DNA from: Salegentibacter mishustinae
Lineage (GTDB): Bacteria; Bacteroidota; Bacteroidia; Flavobacteriales; Flavobacteriaceae
Direction: 5' to 3'
DNA length: 64,000 nucleotides
Assembly: GCF_002900095.1 (NCBI RefSeq)
Contig: NZ_LLKN01000001.1
Coordinates: 62,001-126,000, forward strand
Positions 43,119-52,139 of this stretch are shown one piece after another. The position numbers were made by a program, and so were the translations under genes. How positions within the stretch are numbered: the stretch's first letter is position 1; every line of letters starts with the position of its first letter. The notes beneath the pieces were generated by a model. The model was not told the DNA's origin and searched no databases. It saw nothing but the letters and a program-made list of their open reading frames with translations.

Positions 43119-44405
43119 TTATTCGGCTGACACTTTCCAAATTATATTCGCGTCGTCATCATTTACCAGTAGTGCTCCATCTGGGGTCACGCTAACTCCT
43201 ACCGGTCTTCCATGGACTTTACTTTCGGCTTCATCGGCAATAAACCCGGTAAGAAAATCTTCAGGCTGTCCTGGTTTTCCGTTTTCATCAAAAGGCACAA
43301 AAAGAATTTTATATCCAGAAAAATTCGCTCTATTCCACGAACCGTGTTGCCCTACAAAAGCGCCATTTTTATACTTTCCCGGAAATTTATCTTTAGTGTA
43401 AAATGCCAGTCCTAAAGAAGCGGTATGCGGGCCAACCGGCACATCTGGTACAATAGCTTTCTCTACTAAATCAGTATGCGGATCTTCTGCCCAGCGAGGA
43501 TCCTGAATTTGACCGTAATAAGAATAAGGCCAACCATACCAACCGCCTTCCTGCACGCTGGTAATATAATCTGGCACTAAATTATTTCCAATTTTATCAC
43601 GTTCGTTTACGGCTGTCCATAACTCGCCGGTTATAGGATTCCAGTCCATTCCTACAGGATTTCTTAATCCGGCAGCGTATAATTTCTCTCCGCTTCCATC
43701 AGGATTAATTTCAAGGATTGCGGCACGCCTTTCTTCCTTCTCCATTCCATACTCTCCAACATTACTGGCAGAACCTACAGAAACATAGATTTTACTTCCA
43801 TCTTTATTGGCGAGTAAATTACGGGTCCAGTGATTATTATATCCACCGGCAGGCAAACTAAGAATTTTCTCTCCTTCCAGTTCTATTTTCGTATCCCCTT
43901 CAGAATACGGATATCGATAAAGTCCGTCAGTGTTGGCTACATAAAAGTAATTATCTAAAACCAACATTCCGTAAGGCTGATTTAGATCTTCCATAAATAC
44001 TTCCTGGTAATCTGGACTTCCATCGCCATCTTTATCCCGAATTAATGTAATTCTGTCAGCACTATTTTTGGTATTAGATTCTACCACAAAAATATCATCG
44101 TTAGGCGCAATATAAGTGCGTCGCGGGTGCTGTAAGTTTTCAGCGAACTTAGTTACCTTAAATCCGGCAGGAGCTTTTGGTTTTTTATCTCCCCAACCAA
44201 TAACCTCACTTTCTTTGGTAACAGATTCAGATGAAAATGGTGGCACCAGTTTGAGTTTCCCAATTTCAGTCTCTACAATGTCTGCAGGGCGTTTAGAGAG
44301 TTCCTCCTTTTTTTCTTCGCTTAAATTTGTATTTACCTGAGCTTCCGCTTCAACAGCCAGTGTTAAACAGAAACCGAGACTCAGAATAGTGGTTAGTTTT
44401 TTCAT
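43119..44405 (-). CDS. PQQ-dependent sugar dehydrogenase-like protein (sorbosone dehydrogenase family)
   Basis: Periplasmic six-bladed beta-propeller of 428 residues with signal peptide MKKLTTILSLGFCLTLAVEAEA. Typical blades are APAGFKVTKFAENLQHPRRTYIAPNDDIFVVES, LNQPYGMLVLDNYFYVANTDGLYRYPY and GLRNPVGMDWNPITGELWTAVNERD. The segment GPHTASLGLAFYTKDKFPGKYKNGAFVGQHGSWNR is the strong signature of the L-sorbosone/aldose dehydrogenase family. It would oxidise a sugar or sugar alcohol in the periplasm with PQQ if that cofactor is available. No pqq genes are visible here. The gene precedes the TonB receptor gene on the same transcript. Confidence 0.9.
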   Translation of the reverse strand: MKKLTTILSLGFCLTLAVEAEAQVNTNLSEEKKEELSKRPADIVETEIGKLKLVPPFSSESVTKESEVIGWGDKKPKAPAGFKVTKFAENLQHPRRTYIAPNDDIFVVESNTKNSADRITLIRDKDGDGSPDYQEVFMEDLNQPYGMLVLDNYFYVANTDGLYRYPYSEGDTKIELEGEKILSLPAGGYNNHWTRNLLANKDGSKIYVSVGSASNVGEYGMEKEERRAAILEINPDGSGEKLYAAGLRNPVGMDWNPITGELWTAVNERDKIGNNLVPDYITSVQEGGWYGWPYSYYGQIQDPRWAEDPHTDLVEKAIVPDVPVGPHTASLGLAFYTKDKFPGKYKNGAFVGQHGSWNRANFSGYKILFVPFDENGKPGQPEDFLTGFIADEAESKVHGRPVGVSVTPDGALLVNDDDANIIWKVSAE

Positions 44406-44559
44406 AATCTATATTTTAGCCTAAAATTACTTTTAAATATTTCGGCTAAAAAGTTTTTAAAGCGGATTAGGTTTACTTTAACAAGCGCTATTTAGGACAG
44501 GTTGTTTGGTGGCTATGCGGGTTTTGGTTAAGTTTATACTTTCAATTGCTTAGGATACT

Positions 44560-46311
44560 ATGAAAAAATATCTCGTACTGAGTTTGGGGCTACTTTCGCT
44601 GATTTCCTGCGATTTAGAGAAATATCAACTGGTCACCGAATATGATTTGGAGACCCGTTTTGAGAAAAGTGGTGGTAAAGAAACCGGCACTTATGAAGAA
44701 GTTATAGACTTTTATACCCAATTGGCCGAAAGTTCCGGCAAAGTAAGCCTGGAAGAATTTGTAAAAACCGATAGCGGCAAACCTCTTCACCTTGTCATTT
44801 ACAGCCCTTCTGAAGAATTTGATTTTGAAGATCTAAGAAAGAAAAATAGTATTATTCTTATTAATAATGGCATTCATCCCGGGGAAAGCGATGGCATAGA
44901 TGCCACCATGATGCTTTTTAGAGACCTGGCCGGCGATTCTATTGCTGCGCCAAAAAATACTGTTTTAGCGACCATTCCCATTTATAATGTTGGTGGTGCC
45001 TTAAACCGAAATTCTACCAGCCGTACAAATCAAAACGGTCCTGCTGAATATGGCTTTAGAGGAAATGCCAGGAATTATGACCTGAATCGGGATTTTATAA
45101 AAGCCGATACGCGAAACACCAGAAGCTTTTACGAAATTTTTCATCACGTTAAACCAGATATTTTTATAGACAATCACGTAAGTAACGGCGCCGATTATCA
45201 ATATACGCTCACTCATCTCTTTACCCAGCACAATAAATTAGGTGGCGAGCTCGGCAACTATTTAAATGAACAAATTATGCCGGCGCTGGAAGATTCGCTC
45301 GCTAAAAAAGACTGGGACATCACACCTTATGTAAATGTCTTTAATGAAGTGCCAGAAGAGGGATTTTCTCAGTTTAACGACTTACCAAGGTACTCTACCG
45401 GGTACACCACGCTATGGAACACTATTGGAATGATGGTTGAAACTCATATGCTAAAACCTTACCCTAAACGTGTAAAAGGAACTTATGAGTTGATGCGAAG
45501 TATGATTGGTATTGCTGAAAAAGACAGGGAGCGAATGAAAGACCTTCGCAACAGGGCTTCAAGAAAATACCTAACCGATCGCTGGTATCCCATTAACTAC
45601 AAACCGGATATGGAAAACCCAAGTAAGCGCAATTTTAAAGGTTACGAGGGTGAAATGATTGCCAGTGAGGTTACCGGTGGTGAACGTTTAAAATATGACA
45701 CGCAAAAGCCATTTACCAAAGAAGTGGATTACTACAATAATTTTATAGCTGAAGATACTATTGAAATTCCACGTGCATATATTGTACCCCAGGGATGGTG
45801 GCAGGTCACAGACCTTTTGAAGCTGAACCAAATAAAACTAGAGCCCTTAGCCCGAGATACCACATTATATGTTGAAACTTATAGCATAGAAGATTTTAAA
45901 ACCGGCGAGCAGGCTTACGAAGGTCATTACAAGCACAGCGAAACCAGGGTTTCCAAAACAATGGATTCAGTTGAGTTTAGAAAAGGAGATTTTGTGGTAA
46001 AAACTTTTCAGGAAGGTGCGCGCTATTTAATCGAGACTTTAGAACCTAAAGCACCAGATTCTTTCTTCAACTGGAATTTCTTTGATACTGTTCTTCAGCA
46101 AAAGGAAGGCTTTTCTCCTTATGTTTTTGAGGATATCGCCAAAAATATGCTCGACGAAAATCCAGAGCTAAAAGAGCGTTTTGAAGAAAAGAAAAATAGT
46201 GATACTGATTTTTCTAATAACTGGTATGCCCAATTAGACTGGCTGCATAAGCAATCGAAACATTACGAAGAGGCGCATTTACGCTACCCTATCTTTAGAA
46301 TGCCCCGTTAA
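44560..46311 (+). CDS. M14 family zinc carboxypeptidase, lipoprotein
   Basis: Exported enzyme of 583 residues. The signal peptide MKKYLVLSLGLLSLISC ends at a lipobox Cys17. The zinc motif is HPGESDG with His106 and Glu109. The third ligand is probably the His in IDNHVSNGADYQYT. The substrate-binding Asn-Arg region is RNYDLNRDFIKAD. The C-terminal 200 residues form an extra domain of beta type. Members process peptides at the cell envelope. Its 3' end overlaps the convergent NUDIX gene by 33 bases. Confidence 0.9.
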   Translation: MKKYLVLSLGLLSLISCDLEKYQLVTEYDLETRFEKSGGKETGTYEEVIDFYTQLAESSGKVSLEEFVKTDSGKPLHLVIYSPSEEFDFEDLRKKNSIILINNGIHPGESDGIDATMMLFRDLAGDSIAAPKNTVLATIPIYNVGGALNRNSTSRTNQNGPAEYGFRGNARNYDLNRDFIKADTRNTRSFYEIFHHVKPDIFIDNHVSNGADYQYTLTHLFTQHNKLGGELGNYLNEQIMPALEDSLAKKDWDITPYVNVFNEVPEEGFSQFNDLPRYSTGYTTLWNTIGMMVETHMLKPYPKRVKGTYELMRSMIGIAEKDRERMKDLRNRASRKYLTDRWYPINYKPDMENPSKRNFKGYEGEMIASEVTGGERLKYDTQKPFTKEVDYYNNFIAEDTIEIPRAYIVPQGWWQVTDLLKLNQIKLEPLARDTTLYVETYSIEDFKTGEQAYEGHYKHSETRVSKTMDSVEFRKGDFVVKTFQEGARYLIETLEPKAPDSFFNWNFFDTVLQQKEGFSPYVFEDIAKNMLDENPELKERFEEKKNSDTDFSNNWYAQLDWLHKQSKHYEEAHLRYPIFRMPR

Positions 46312-46902
46312 ATATTTTTCTGGAAAAAGAAGTTTAATATTCGCGTAGGATTTTTGAAGCGCCTTTTGGCTTTTCTTTAAATCCTTCCATTTGGCTTTCT
46401 CAATACCTTCTTTGGTTTCGGGACGCAATTCCCCGTCGTAGGAAGTACGCATCTCATACCAATGGGTAACCTTAAGGCGGTAACGGCCCTTTCGTTTAAA
46501 TATATGATAAGTTTTCTGCAAGAATTTAGTCACTTTTAAACCTTCTACCCCAGTTTCTTCTTCCACTTCTCTGATGGCAGAAGATTCAATAGTTTCATTC
46601 TTTTCGGTTTTACCTTTTGGAAGATCCCAGCGTTTTTTTCGGTAAATAAATAGAATTTCATCTTTATCATTTAAAACCATTCCGCCCGCTGCAGTTACTA
46701 CCCGCAACTTCTTAAAAAGATGTTTCAGTAGCTTTTCTTCTTTCTCGTGATAAAGATTCACATAGAGCAGTTCACCTTTACTAATTTTTTTAATTATTCG
46801 CTTAATTCTAACTTTTTTGATAGGCAGCGATACATAATTTTCACCTAAATCTTTCTTAGTAGAGAGAATTAAGGGAACATCATTTACAAAAACTTTATAC
46901 AT
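46279..46902 (-). CDS. NUDIX hydrolase
   Basis: Protein of 207 residues. An N-terminal extension of about 65 residues precedes the NUDIX domain. The NUDIX box, residues 97-119 (GKTEKNETIESSAIREVEEE and TG), is complete. Substrates of the family are nucleoside diphosphates linked to another moiety; the exact one is unknown. The 5' end lies only 7 bases from the pyrE ATG on the opposite strand, so its promoter must lie inside the pyrE coding region. The 3' end overlaps the M14 gene by 33 bases. Confidence 0.92.
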   Translation of the reverse strand: MYKVFVNDVPLILSTKKDLGENYVSLPIKKVRIKRIIKKISKGELLYVNLYHEKEEKLLKHLFKKLRVVTAAGGMVLNDKDEILFIYRKKRWDLPKGKTEKNETIESSAIREVEEETGVEGLKVTKFLQKTYHIFKRKGRYRLKVTHWYEMRTSYDGELRPETKEGIEKAKWKDLKKSQKALQKSYANIKLLFPEKYLTGHSKDRVA

Positions 46903-46905
46903 TTG
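46898..46905 (+). promoter_or_regulatory. Candidate -7 element of pyrE (TACATTTG)
   Basis: Perfect TAnnTTTG only four bases before the pyrE ATG at 46910, placing the transcript start at or beside the start codon. No TTG is seen at the ideal -33 position. Confidence 0.45.
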
Positions 46906-46909
46906 CAGT

Positions 46910-47551
46910 ATGATTTTAAATAAAGAAACAGCCAGAACAACCGCTGAACTGCTATTGCAAATTAAAGCAATAAAATTAGATGCACAAGAACCTTTTACAT
47001 GGGCCAGTGGTTGGAAATCGCCAATCTATTGCGATAACCGAATAGTTCTCTCTTATCCGCCAATTAGAAACCATATCAGGGAACAGTTCGCAAGACAAAT
47101 TGAAGAATTATATGGAAAACCCGATGTTATTGCGGCGGTAGCCACCGGTGCCATTGGAATTGGAATGCTGGTAGCCGAAATTTTGAGCCTTCCGTTTATC
47201 TATGTGAGACCGGAAGCCAAGAGCCACGGCCGAAAAAATCAAATAGAAGGAAATTTATCTGAAGGGCAAACCGTAGTGGTAATTGAAGATTTAATTAGCA
47301 CAGGAAACAGCAGTCTTAATGCCGTAAAAGCTTTAAACGAAGCCAAAGCAAATGTAAAAGGTATGCTAGCCATCTTTACCTATGGCTTTAAAACTGCCGA
47401 TGAAAATTTTGCAAAAGCAGGAATAGAACTGCATACGCTTAGCGATTATGATTTCCTTTTGGAAACTGCCCAAAAAACTAATTATATAAATGCTACTGAG
47501 GCCGGAATACTTAGAGAATGGCGTCAGGATCCAGCAAACTGGAAAAAATAA
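46910..47551 (+). CDS. pyrE: Orotate phosphoribosyltransferase
   Basis: Forms orotidine 5'-phosphate from orotate and PRPP in pyrimidine synthesis. It has 213 residues, usual length. The PRPP-binding motif is VVVIEDLISTGNS (122-134), and the substrate segment WASGWKSPIYCDNR and the flexible loop RPEAKSHGRKNQIEG are present. The gene diverges from the NUDIX gene with 7 bases between starts. A TACATTTG element at 46898 suggests a leaderless or nearly leaderless mRNA. The SRPBCC gene follows 92 bases downstream. Confidence 0.96.
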   Translation: MILNKETARTTAELLLQIKAIKLDAQEPFTWASGWKSPIYCDNRIVLSYPPIRNHIREQFARQIEELYGKPDVIAAVATGAIGIGMLVAEILSLPFIYVRPEAKSHGRKNQIEGNLSEGQTVVVIEDLISTGNSSLNAVKALNEAKANVKGMLAIFTYGFKTADENFAKAGIELHTLSDYDFLLETAQKTNYINATEAGILREWRQDPANWKK

Positions 47552-47643
47552 AGCAGCCTAATGCTGTGCTAAAATTAATAACAGTCAGGCAAAAGATGAT
47601 TAGCCTGGGAGAAATTCCCGTGTCAGGGATATATTTATAAAAA

Positions 47644-48036
47644 ATGCATATAGAAAGCCAAAAAGTAACTGCAGATAAAAGTCAGCAGGAAATGTTCGAA
47701 TTTTTAACGAATGCTGAAAATTACGAGCAATTAATGCCTGAGAGCAAAGAGAAATTTGAAGTTAGAGACGAGAAAACCTTTGTTTTTGGCCTTAAAGGAA
47801 TGCCGGTTATAAAATTACAAATTCGAGAAACCATAGAACCAGAATTGGTTGTTTTAGGTTCTACTTCAGATAAACTTGACTTTAAGCTTAAAGCTCATAT
47901 TTCAGCTTTAAACGAAAATCAAAGTGAAGTACAAATGGAGTTTAATGGAGAATTTAACGCGATGATGGCGATGATGGTTAAAAAACCACTAAGTAAATTT
48001 ATAAACACACTAGCCGAAAATATTGGCAAGTTATAA
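47644..48036 (+). CDS. SRPBCC (START-like) family protein
   Basis: Small soluble protein of 130 residues with the helix-grip layout: the N-terminal strand MHIESQKVTADKSQQEMFEFL, helix, then strands FVFGLKGMPVIKLQIRETIE and SEVQMEFNGEFNAMMAMMVKKPLSKFINTLAENI. The Met-rich C-terminal helix is notable (MMAMMVKK). Such proteins bind a hydrophobic ligand; the ligand here is unknown. It commonly follows pyrE in flavobacteria as far as I recall, which is unverified. It ends before a hairpin terminator. Confidence 0.8.
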   Translation: MHIESQKVTADKSQQEMFEFLTNAENYEQLMPESKEKFEVRDEKTFVFGLKGMPVIKLQIRETIEPELVVLGSTSDKLDFKLKAHISALNENQSEVQMEFNGEFNAMMAMMVKKPLSKFINTLAENIGKL

Positions 48037-48064
48037 GAAAGAATTTTTTAAAAGTTATTTCCTA

Positions 48065-48090
48065 AACCTGAACTTGTTTCAGGTTTTTTT
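48065..48090 (+). terminator. Terminator built from a TCCTGAA-family repeat
   Basis: AACCTGAA-cttgt-TTCAGGTT followed by seven T. The core CCTGAACTTGTTTCAGG is identical to the repeat core at 22630, so a dispersed palindrome seems to have been adopted as a terminator. Confidence 0.75.
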
Positions 48091-48135
48091 ATTGATTATT
48101 TGCGCCAGACTGCTAATTGGATAAACTGCCAGTTC

Positions 48136-48867
48136 TTAATACATTAATTTGATCTCTTTTAGATCGAAAGTTTTAAAGATTGAATCTTCAATCTCTATAT
48201 TCAATCTTCCTGAGGTAGTAACTCCGCGTATAATGCCGGTAAGAAAGGTGGCATCTGGCAACTGAAAAGTAGAAACCTGATCTTTTCTAAACAAATTCTT
48301 TGCATATTCTTCTAAAATTGAAGTTTCAGCTTTTGCCGTAATTTCTGTTAGCTTTTCTTCAAATTCATCTGTGATTCTTTTAAGCAATTCATCCAGGTTA
48401 AAATCCCTACCGGTAGCCAGTTTAAGCGAAGACGCCTGGGGAAGTCTAGGAAAATCAGTTTGATTTACATTAAGCCCAACTCCGATTACCGAAGCAGCAA
48501 TTTCATTGTTTTTCAGAATATTTTCGATAAGAATTCCGCTTATTTTATAGCGTGCTGACATTATGTCGTTAGGCCATTTTACTTTTAAACCGGGAACATT
48601 AAATTTCTTAAGCACTTTAATTATCGCCAAAGAAACGGTAGCACTCATTAAAAACTGATGATTCACATTCACTCTAATTTTTGGATATAGTACGCTAAAA
48701 GTTAGGTTTTCACCCGCATTTGATTGCCAACCCGAGCCTCTTTGACCACGACCTTTTGTTTGCTCATGAGCTACTACACATACCGGCTCAAATGAAGTAT
48801 TTCCGCGGTAGAGTTCACGTGCAAACTCGTTAGTAGAATTGGTGGCATTAACTTTGATTATACGCAT
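48136..48867 (-). CDS. birA: Biotin--[acetyl-CoA-carboxylase] ligase
   Basis: Attaches biotin to carrier lysines such as Lys1115 of the pyruvate carboxylase in this window. It has 243 residues. The biotin/ATP site GRGQRGSGWQSNAGENLTFSV is near residue 38, followed by KVKWPNDIM and GVGLNVNQTDF. There is no N-terminal winged helix, so it is a mono-functional ligase and not a repressor like the E. coli protein. It diverges from rsfS across a 95-base region that contains a 7-base inverted repeat. Confidence 0.95.
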   Translation of the reverse strand: MRIIKVNATNSTNEFARELYRGNTSFEPVCVVAHEQTKGRGQRGSGWQSNAGENLTFSVLYPKIRVNVNHQFLMSATVSLAIIKVLKKFNVPGLKVKWPNDIMSARYKISGILIENILKNNEIAASVIGVGLNVNQTDFPRLPQASSLKLATGRDFNLDELLKRITDEFEEKLTEITAKAETSILEEYAKNLFRKDQVSTFQLPDATFLTGIIRGVTTSGRLNIEIEDSIFKTFDLKEIKLMY

Positions 48868-48888
48868 AATAGTAGTTAGAAATAAAAC

Positions 48889-48917
48889 AGGCGTTAAATG
48901 TTATGTAAACAACGCCT
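48889..48917. promoter_or_regulatory. Inverted repeat between birA and rsfS
   Basis: AGGCGTT (48889-48895) and AACGCCT (48911-48917) separated by 15 bases. It lies 22 bases upstream of birA and 20 bases upstream of the rsfS -7 element. It could be an operator or a simple hairpin. Confidence 0.35.
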
Positions 48918-48936
48918 ATTAACAGCTAAAAAGTAA

Positions 48937-48944
48937 TAACTTTG
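48937..48944 (+). promoter_or_regulatory. Candidate -7 element of the rsfS-ftsH operon
   Basis: TAACTTTG, a perfect match to TAnnTTTG, 18 bases before the rsfS ATG. It probably drives the whole run of genes from rsfS to the acyl-CoA-binding protein. Confidence 0.5.
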
Positions 48945-48962
48945 CGAAAATAATTAATTTTA

Positions 48963-49334
48963 ATGGCAAAAAAAGCACCGAACAACGATCAACTTATTGC
49001 ACATATAATTAAAGGAATTGAAGAAGTAAAAGGTAACGATATAGATATTCTTGACCTTAGGCAAATAGAAAACACCGTTTGTGATTATTTTATTATTTGC
49101 AACGGTACTTCCAACACACAGGTAAACGCCATAGTGAATTCCATCCAAAAAACTGTAAGTAAAGCTCTTAAAGACAAACCCTGGCACGTAGAAGGTGGAG
49201 AAAATGCCGAATGGGTGCTTTTAGATTATGTAAACGTGGTTGTGCACGTTTTTCAAAAACATATCAGAGAGTTTTACGATATTGAAAGTCTTTGGGGTGA
49301 TGCAAAAATCACCTCCATAGAAACCAATTATTAA
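48963..49334 (+). CDS. rsfS: Ribosomal silencing factor RsfS
   Basis: Iojap/YbeB family protein of 123 residues. It binds ribosomal protein L14 and blocks subunit joining when nutrients run low. The core is LIAHIIKGIEEVKGNDIDIL, DYFIICNGTSNTQVNAIVNSI and WVLLDYVNVVVHVFQKHIREFYDIESLWGDA, which match the family throughout. It is the first gene of the operon and sits 24 bases before ftsH. Confidence 0.95.
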   Translation: MAKKAPNNDQLIAHIIKGIEEVKGNDIDILDLRQIENTVCDYFIICNGTSNTQVNAIVNSIQKTVSKALKDKPWHVEGGENAEWVLLDYVNVVVHVFQKHIREFYDIESLWGDAKITSIETNY

Positions 49335-49358
49335 TTATCTAATTTAGAATTACCAAGA

Positions 49359-51425
49359 ATGGCGAAACAGCAACCCAAAAAAAACGCAGATCCCAAGAAG
49401 CCTAAGTTTAGTGCTTATTGGATCTATGCCGCTATAATTATCTTCTTTTTAGGACTTAACTTTTTTAGCGGAGGCGGTTTTAGCGAACCAGCTCAAACCA
49501 ATCCGGCAGAATTCCTTAATTTTCTTAGGGATGGCGATGTGAAAAAAGTTGAAATTGTAAACCGCAAACAAGCGAAAGTTTACCTTACCGAAGAAGCTGC
49601 CCAAAAAGAAATTCATAAAAATGCCAACGATCCGGAATTATTCAACACCGGGGGCGAAACTCCTGCATATAGTTTTGAGTTTGGCGACTTGCAAAACCTT
49701 GAAGACGACATTAAGGAGATCAAGAATGAAAATAATCTTGACACCACTGTTGTTTACGATACACAAAGCAATGTTTGGGGTGAAGTTTTCTGGGCACTGT
49801 TGCCGTTTATCCTAATTATTGGAGTTTGGATTTTCATCATGCGAAAAATGAGCTCTGGCGCCGGTGGCGGTGCAGGAGGACAGATTTTCAATATTGGAAA
49901 ATCTAAAGCCAAATTATTTGACCAAAATACCGATGTTAAGACTTCTTTTAAAGATGTAGCCGGATTGGAAGGTGCAAAAGAAGAAGTTCAGGAAATTGTA
50001 GATTTCTTAAAACAACCAGATAAATATACTTCTCTTGGTGGTAAGATCCCAAAAGGAGCGCTGCTTGTAGGACCTCCCGGAACCGGTAAAACCTTATTAG
50101 CAAAAGCTGTAGCAGGAGAAGCTAAAGTTCCCTTCTTTTCACTTTCAGGATCAGATTTCGTAGAGATGTTTGTGGGAGTTGGTGCTTCAAGGGTACGTGA
50201 TCTATTTAAACAAGCCAAAGAGAAATCACCTTCAATAATTTTTATTGATGAGATAGATGCTATTGGTCGTGCACGTGGGAAAAGTAATTTCTCAGGCTCT
50301 AACGATGAGCGTGAAAATACCTTAAACCAGTTATTAACCGAAATGGATGGTTTTGGCACTAATACTAATGTAATTGTAGTAGCCGCTACTAACCGTGCCG
50401 ATGTACTGGATAAAGCATTGATGCGTGCCGGAAGATTTGACCGACAGATCTATGTCGACCTGCCGGATCTAAACGAAAGAAAAGAAATTTTTGAAGTTCA
50501 CCTGAAGCCACTTAAAAAGGTAGCAGATGAACTTGATACTGAATTTTTAGCAAAGCAAACTCCTGGATTCTCTGGAGCTGATATTGCCAATGTATGTAAC
50601 GAAGCTGCTTTAATCGCTGCTCGTAAAGGCAATAAAGCTGTTGGGAAACAAGATTTCCTTGATGCGGTAGACCGAATTGTAGGTGGTCTTGAGAAAAAGA
50701 ATAAGATCATCACCCCAGACGAAAAGAAAGCAATTGCTTATCACGAAGCCGGTCACGCGACTGTAAGCTGGATGTTAGAGCACGCTGCTCCTCTAGTAAA
50801 AGTAACTATTGTTCCTCGTGGGCAGTCACTAGGAGCAGCCTGGTATCTACCAGAAGAACGTCTTATTGTGAGACCCGAACAAATGCTTGACGAAATGTGT
50901 GCCGCCCTTGGTGGTCGAGCTGCAGAGAAGGTTGTATTTAATAAAATTTCAACCGGTGCCTTAAGCGATCTTGAAAAAGTAACTAAACAGGCTAAAGCCA
51001 TGGTTACTATTTACGGACTGAATGATAAAATTGGAAATCTTACCTATTACGATTCTTCAGGCCAAAGCGAATATAATTTCACCAAACCTTATAGTGAAAG
51101 AACTTCAGAGCTTATTGATAAAGAGATTTCAAACTTAATTGAAAATCAATATCAAAGAGCTTTAGACTTACTTACCGAACATAAGGATAAATTAGGCCAG
51201 TTAGCTGATATTCTTCTAGACAAAGAGGTGATTTTCAAGGATGACCTGGAACGTATCTTCGGAAAAAGACCTTATGATAAAGAGAAGGACAAAACCGAAG
51301 TTCTTGGTAAAAAAGAAACTCCAAAAGTAGAAGAAAAAGTTTCTGAAACCGAAAAGCAGCATCCTGCACCGGGAGATGATAGTGATAAGAATACATTAAC
51401 TGAAAATAATTCAGTTAATAAATAG
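49359..51425 (+). CDS. ftsH: ATP-dependent zinc metalloprotease FtsH
   Basis: Membrane-anchored AAA+ protease of 688 residues. Membrane segments lie near 21-37 and 143-161, with a periplasmic domain between them. The Walker A motif is GPPGTGKT (238-245), Walker B is IIFIDEID, and the second region of homology ends MRAGRFDR. The zinc site is HEAGH (462-466). The C-terminal 60 residues are charged and disordered. It degrades membrane proteins and regulators, and in other bacteria controls lipid A and phospholipid balance, which fits the lipid genes downstream. Confidence 0.97.
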   Translation: MAKQQPKKNADPKKPKFSAYWIYAAIIIFFLGLNFFSGGGFSEPAQTNPAEFLNFLRDGDVKKVEIVNRKQAKVYLTEEAAQKEIHKNANDPELFNTGGETPAYSFEFGDLQNLEDDIKEIKNENNLDTTVVYDTQSNVWGEVFWALLPFILIIGVWIFIMRKMSSGAGGGAGGQIFNIGKSKAKLFDQNTDVKTSFKDVAGLEGAKEEVQEIVDFLKQPDKYTSLGGKIPKGALLVGPPGTGKTLLAKAVAGEAKVPFFSLSGSDFVEMFVGVGASRVRDLFKQAKEKSPSIIFIDEIDAIGRARGKSNFSGSNDERENTLNQLLTEMDGFGTNTNVIVVAATNRADVLDKALMRAGRFDRQIYVDLPDLNERKEIFEVHLKPLKKVADELDTEFLAKQTPGFSGADIANVCNEAALIAARKGNKAVGKQDFLDAVDRIVGGLEKKNKIITPDEKKAIAYHEAGHATVSWMLEHAAPLVKVTIVPRGQSLGAAWYLPEERLIVRPEQMLDEMCAALGGRAAEKVVFNKISTGALSDLEKVTKQAKAMVTIYGLNDKIGNLTYYDSSGQSEYNFTKPYSERTSELIDKEISNLIENQYQRALDLLTEHKDKLGQLADILLDKEVIFKDDLERIFGKRPYDKEKDKTEVLGKKETPKVEEKVSETEKQHPAPGDDSDKNTLTENNSVNK

Positions 51426-51524
51426 TTCACAACCATAGTTTAAAAAATCTTAATTTGACTAAGTGTTAAATTAAGATTTTTTACCTTTGGTTAAAATGAC
51501 GTTGAGAACCACACCCAATACTCT

Positions 51525-52136
51525 ATGAGTCTATTTAGAAGATTTCTTAACCCTAAATCTAAATCAGACAAGAAGCAGGAATCTCCTGGAAAAGCTGAGC
51601 GGGGTAAATATATGCCTGAGGTAAAACTACCTACTGATGAGCGATTCATGCTCAATTTTAAAAATAACGGTGGTAAATTCCTTTATTGCGAAGACGATAA
51701 GGAACTGCAGGAAGCTTTTGATAATATCTTACTGGAAAACGACTGGTATGAGAAAGAGTGCTTCTGTTTAGACCCTAATCTTCAGGATAAATTTAAAGGT
51801 TTTAATCTCCATTTTACAAAGTCTGGCTCTGCTCCATTCTTTCTATCTACTTGCGAATATTTGGTAGCCAATGATGGTTCTATCCTAATATCATCTAACC
51901 AGATTAAAGAATGCAAACTCAATGACTTACCAGATAATTTCGTCATTATTTCTTCAACAAGCCAATTAATAGATACTATTGGCGAAGGCCTTCGCGGCAT
52001 TAAATTCAGGAACAAACAGCGAATTCCTTCTAATATTACTACCATCAAAAATTTTGAAACTCAAAAAGAAGGAGATTTTATGAGCTATGGAAGTAGCACA
52101 AAAAACCTATATTTGCTCCTGCTGGAAGATTTATAA
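51525..52136 (+). CDS. LUD domain protein (LutC/YkgG-like)
   Basis: Protein of 203 residues with a charged N-terminus followed by the LUD domain (about 55-200: FLYCEDDKELQEAFDNIL, FFLSTCEYLVANDGSILISSNQI and VIISSTSQLIDTIGEGLRGI, ending GSSTKNLYLLLLEDL). The family takes part in lactate utilisation (LutC), but the other lut genes are absent here. In flavobacteria this version is usually found alone between ftsH and cdsA as I recall. Its role in this setting is unknown. It starts three bases upstream of cdsA's neighbour spacing, and cdsA begins 3 bases after its stop. Confidence 0.8.
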   Translation: MSLFRRFLNPKSKSDKKQESPGKAERGKYMPEVKLPTDERFMLNFKNNGGKFLYCEDDKELQEAFDNILLENDWYEKECFCLDPNLQDKFKGFNLHFTKSGSAPFFLSTCEYLVANDGSILISSNQIKECKLNDLPDNFVIISSTSQLIDTIGEGLRGIKFRNKQRIPSNITTIKNFETQKEGDFMSYGSSTKNLYLLLLEDL

Positions 52137-52139
52137 AAT

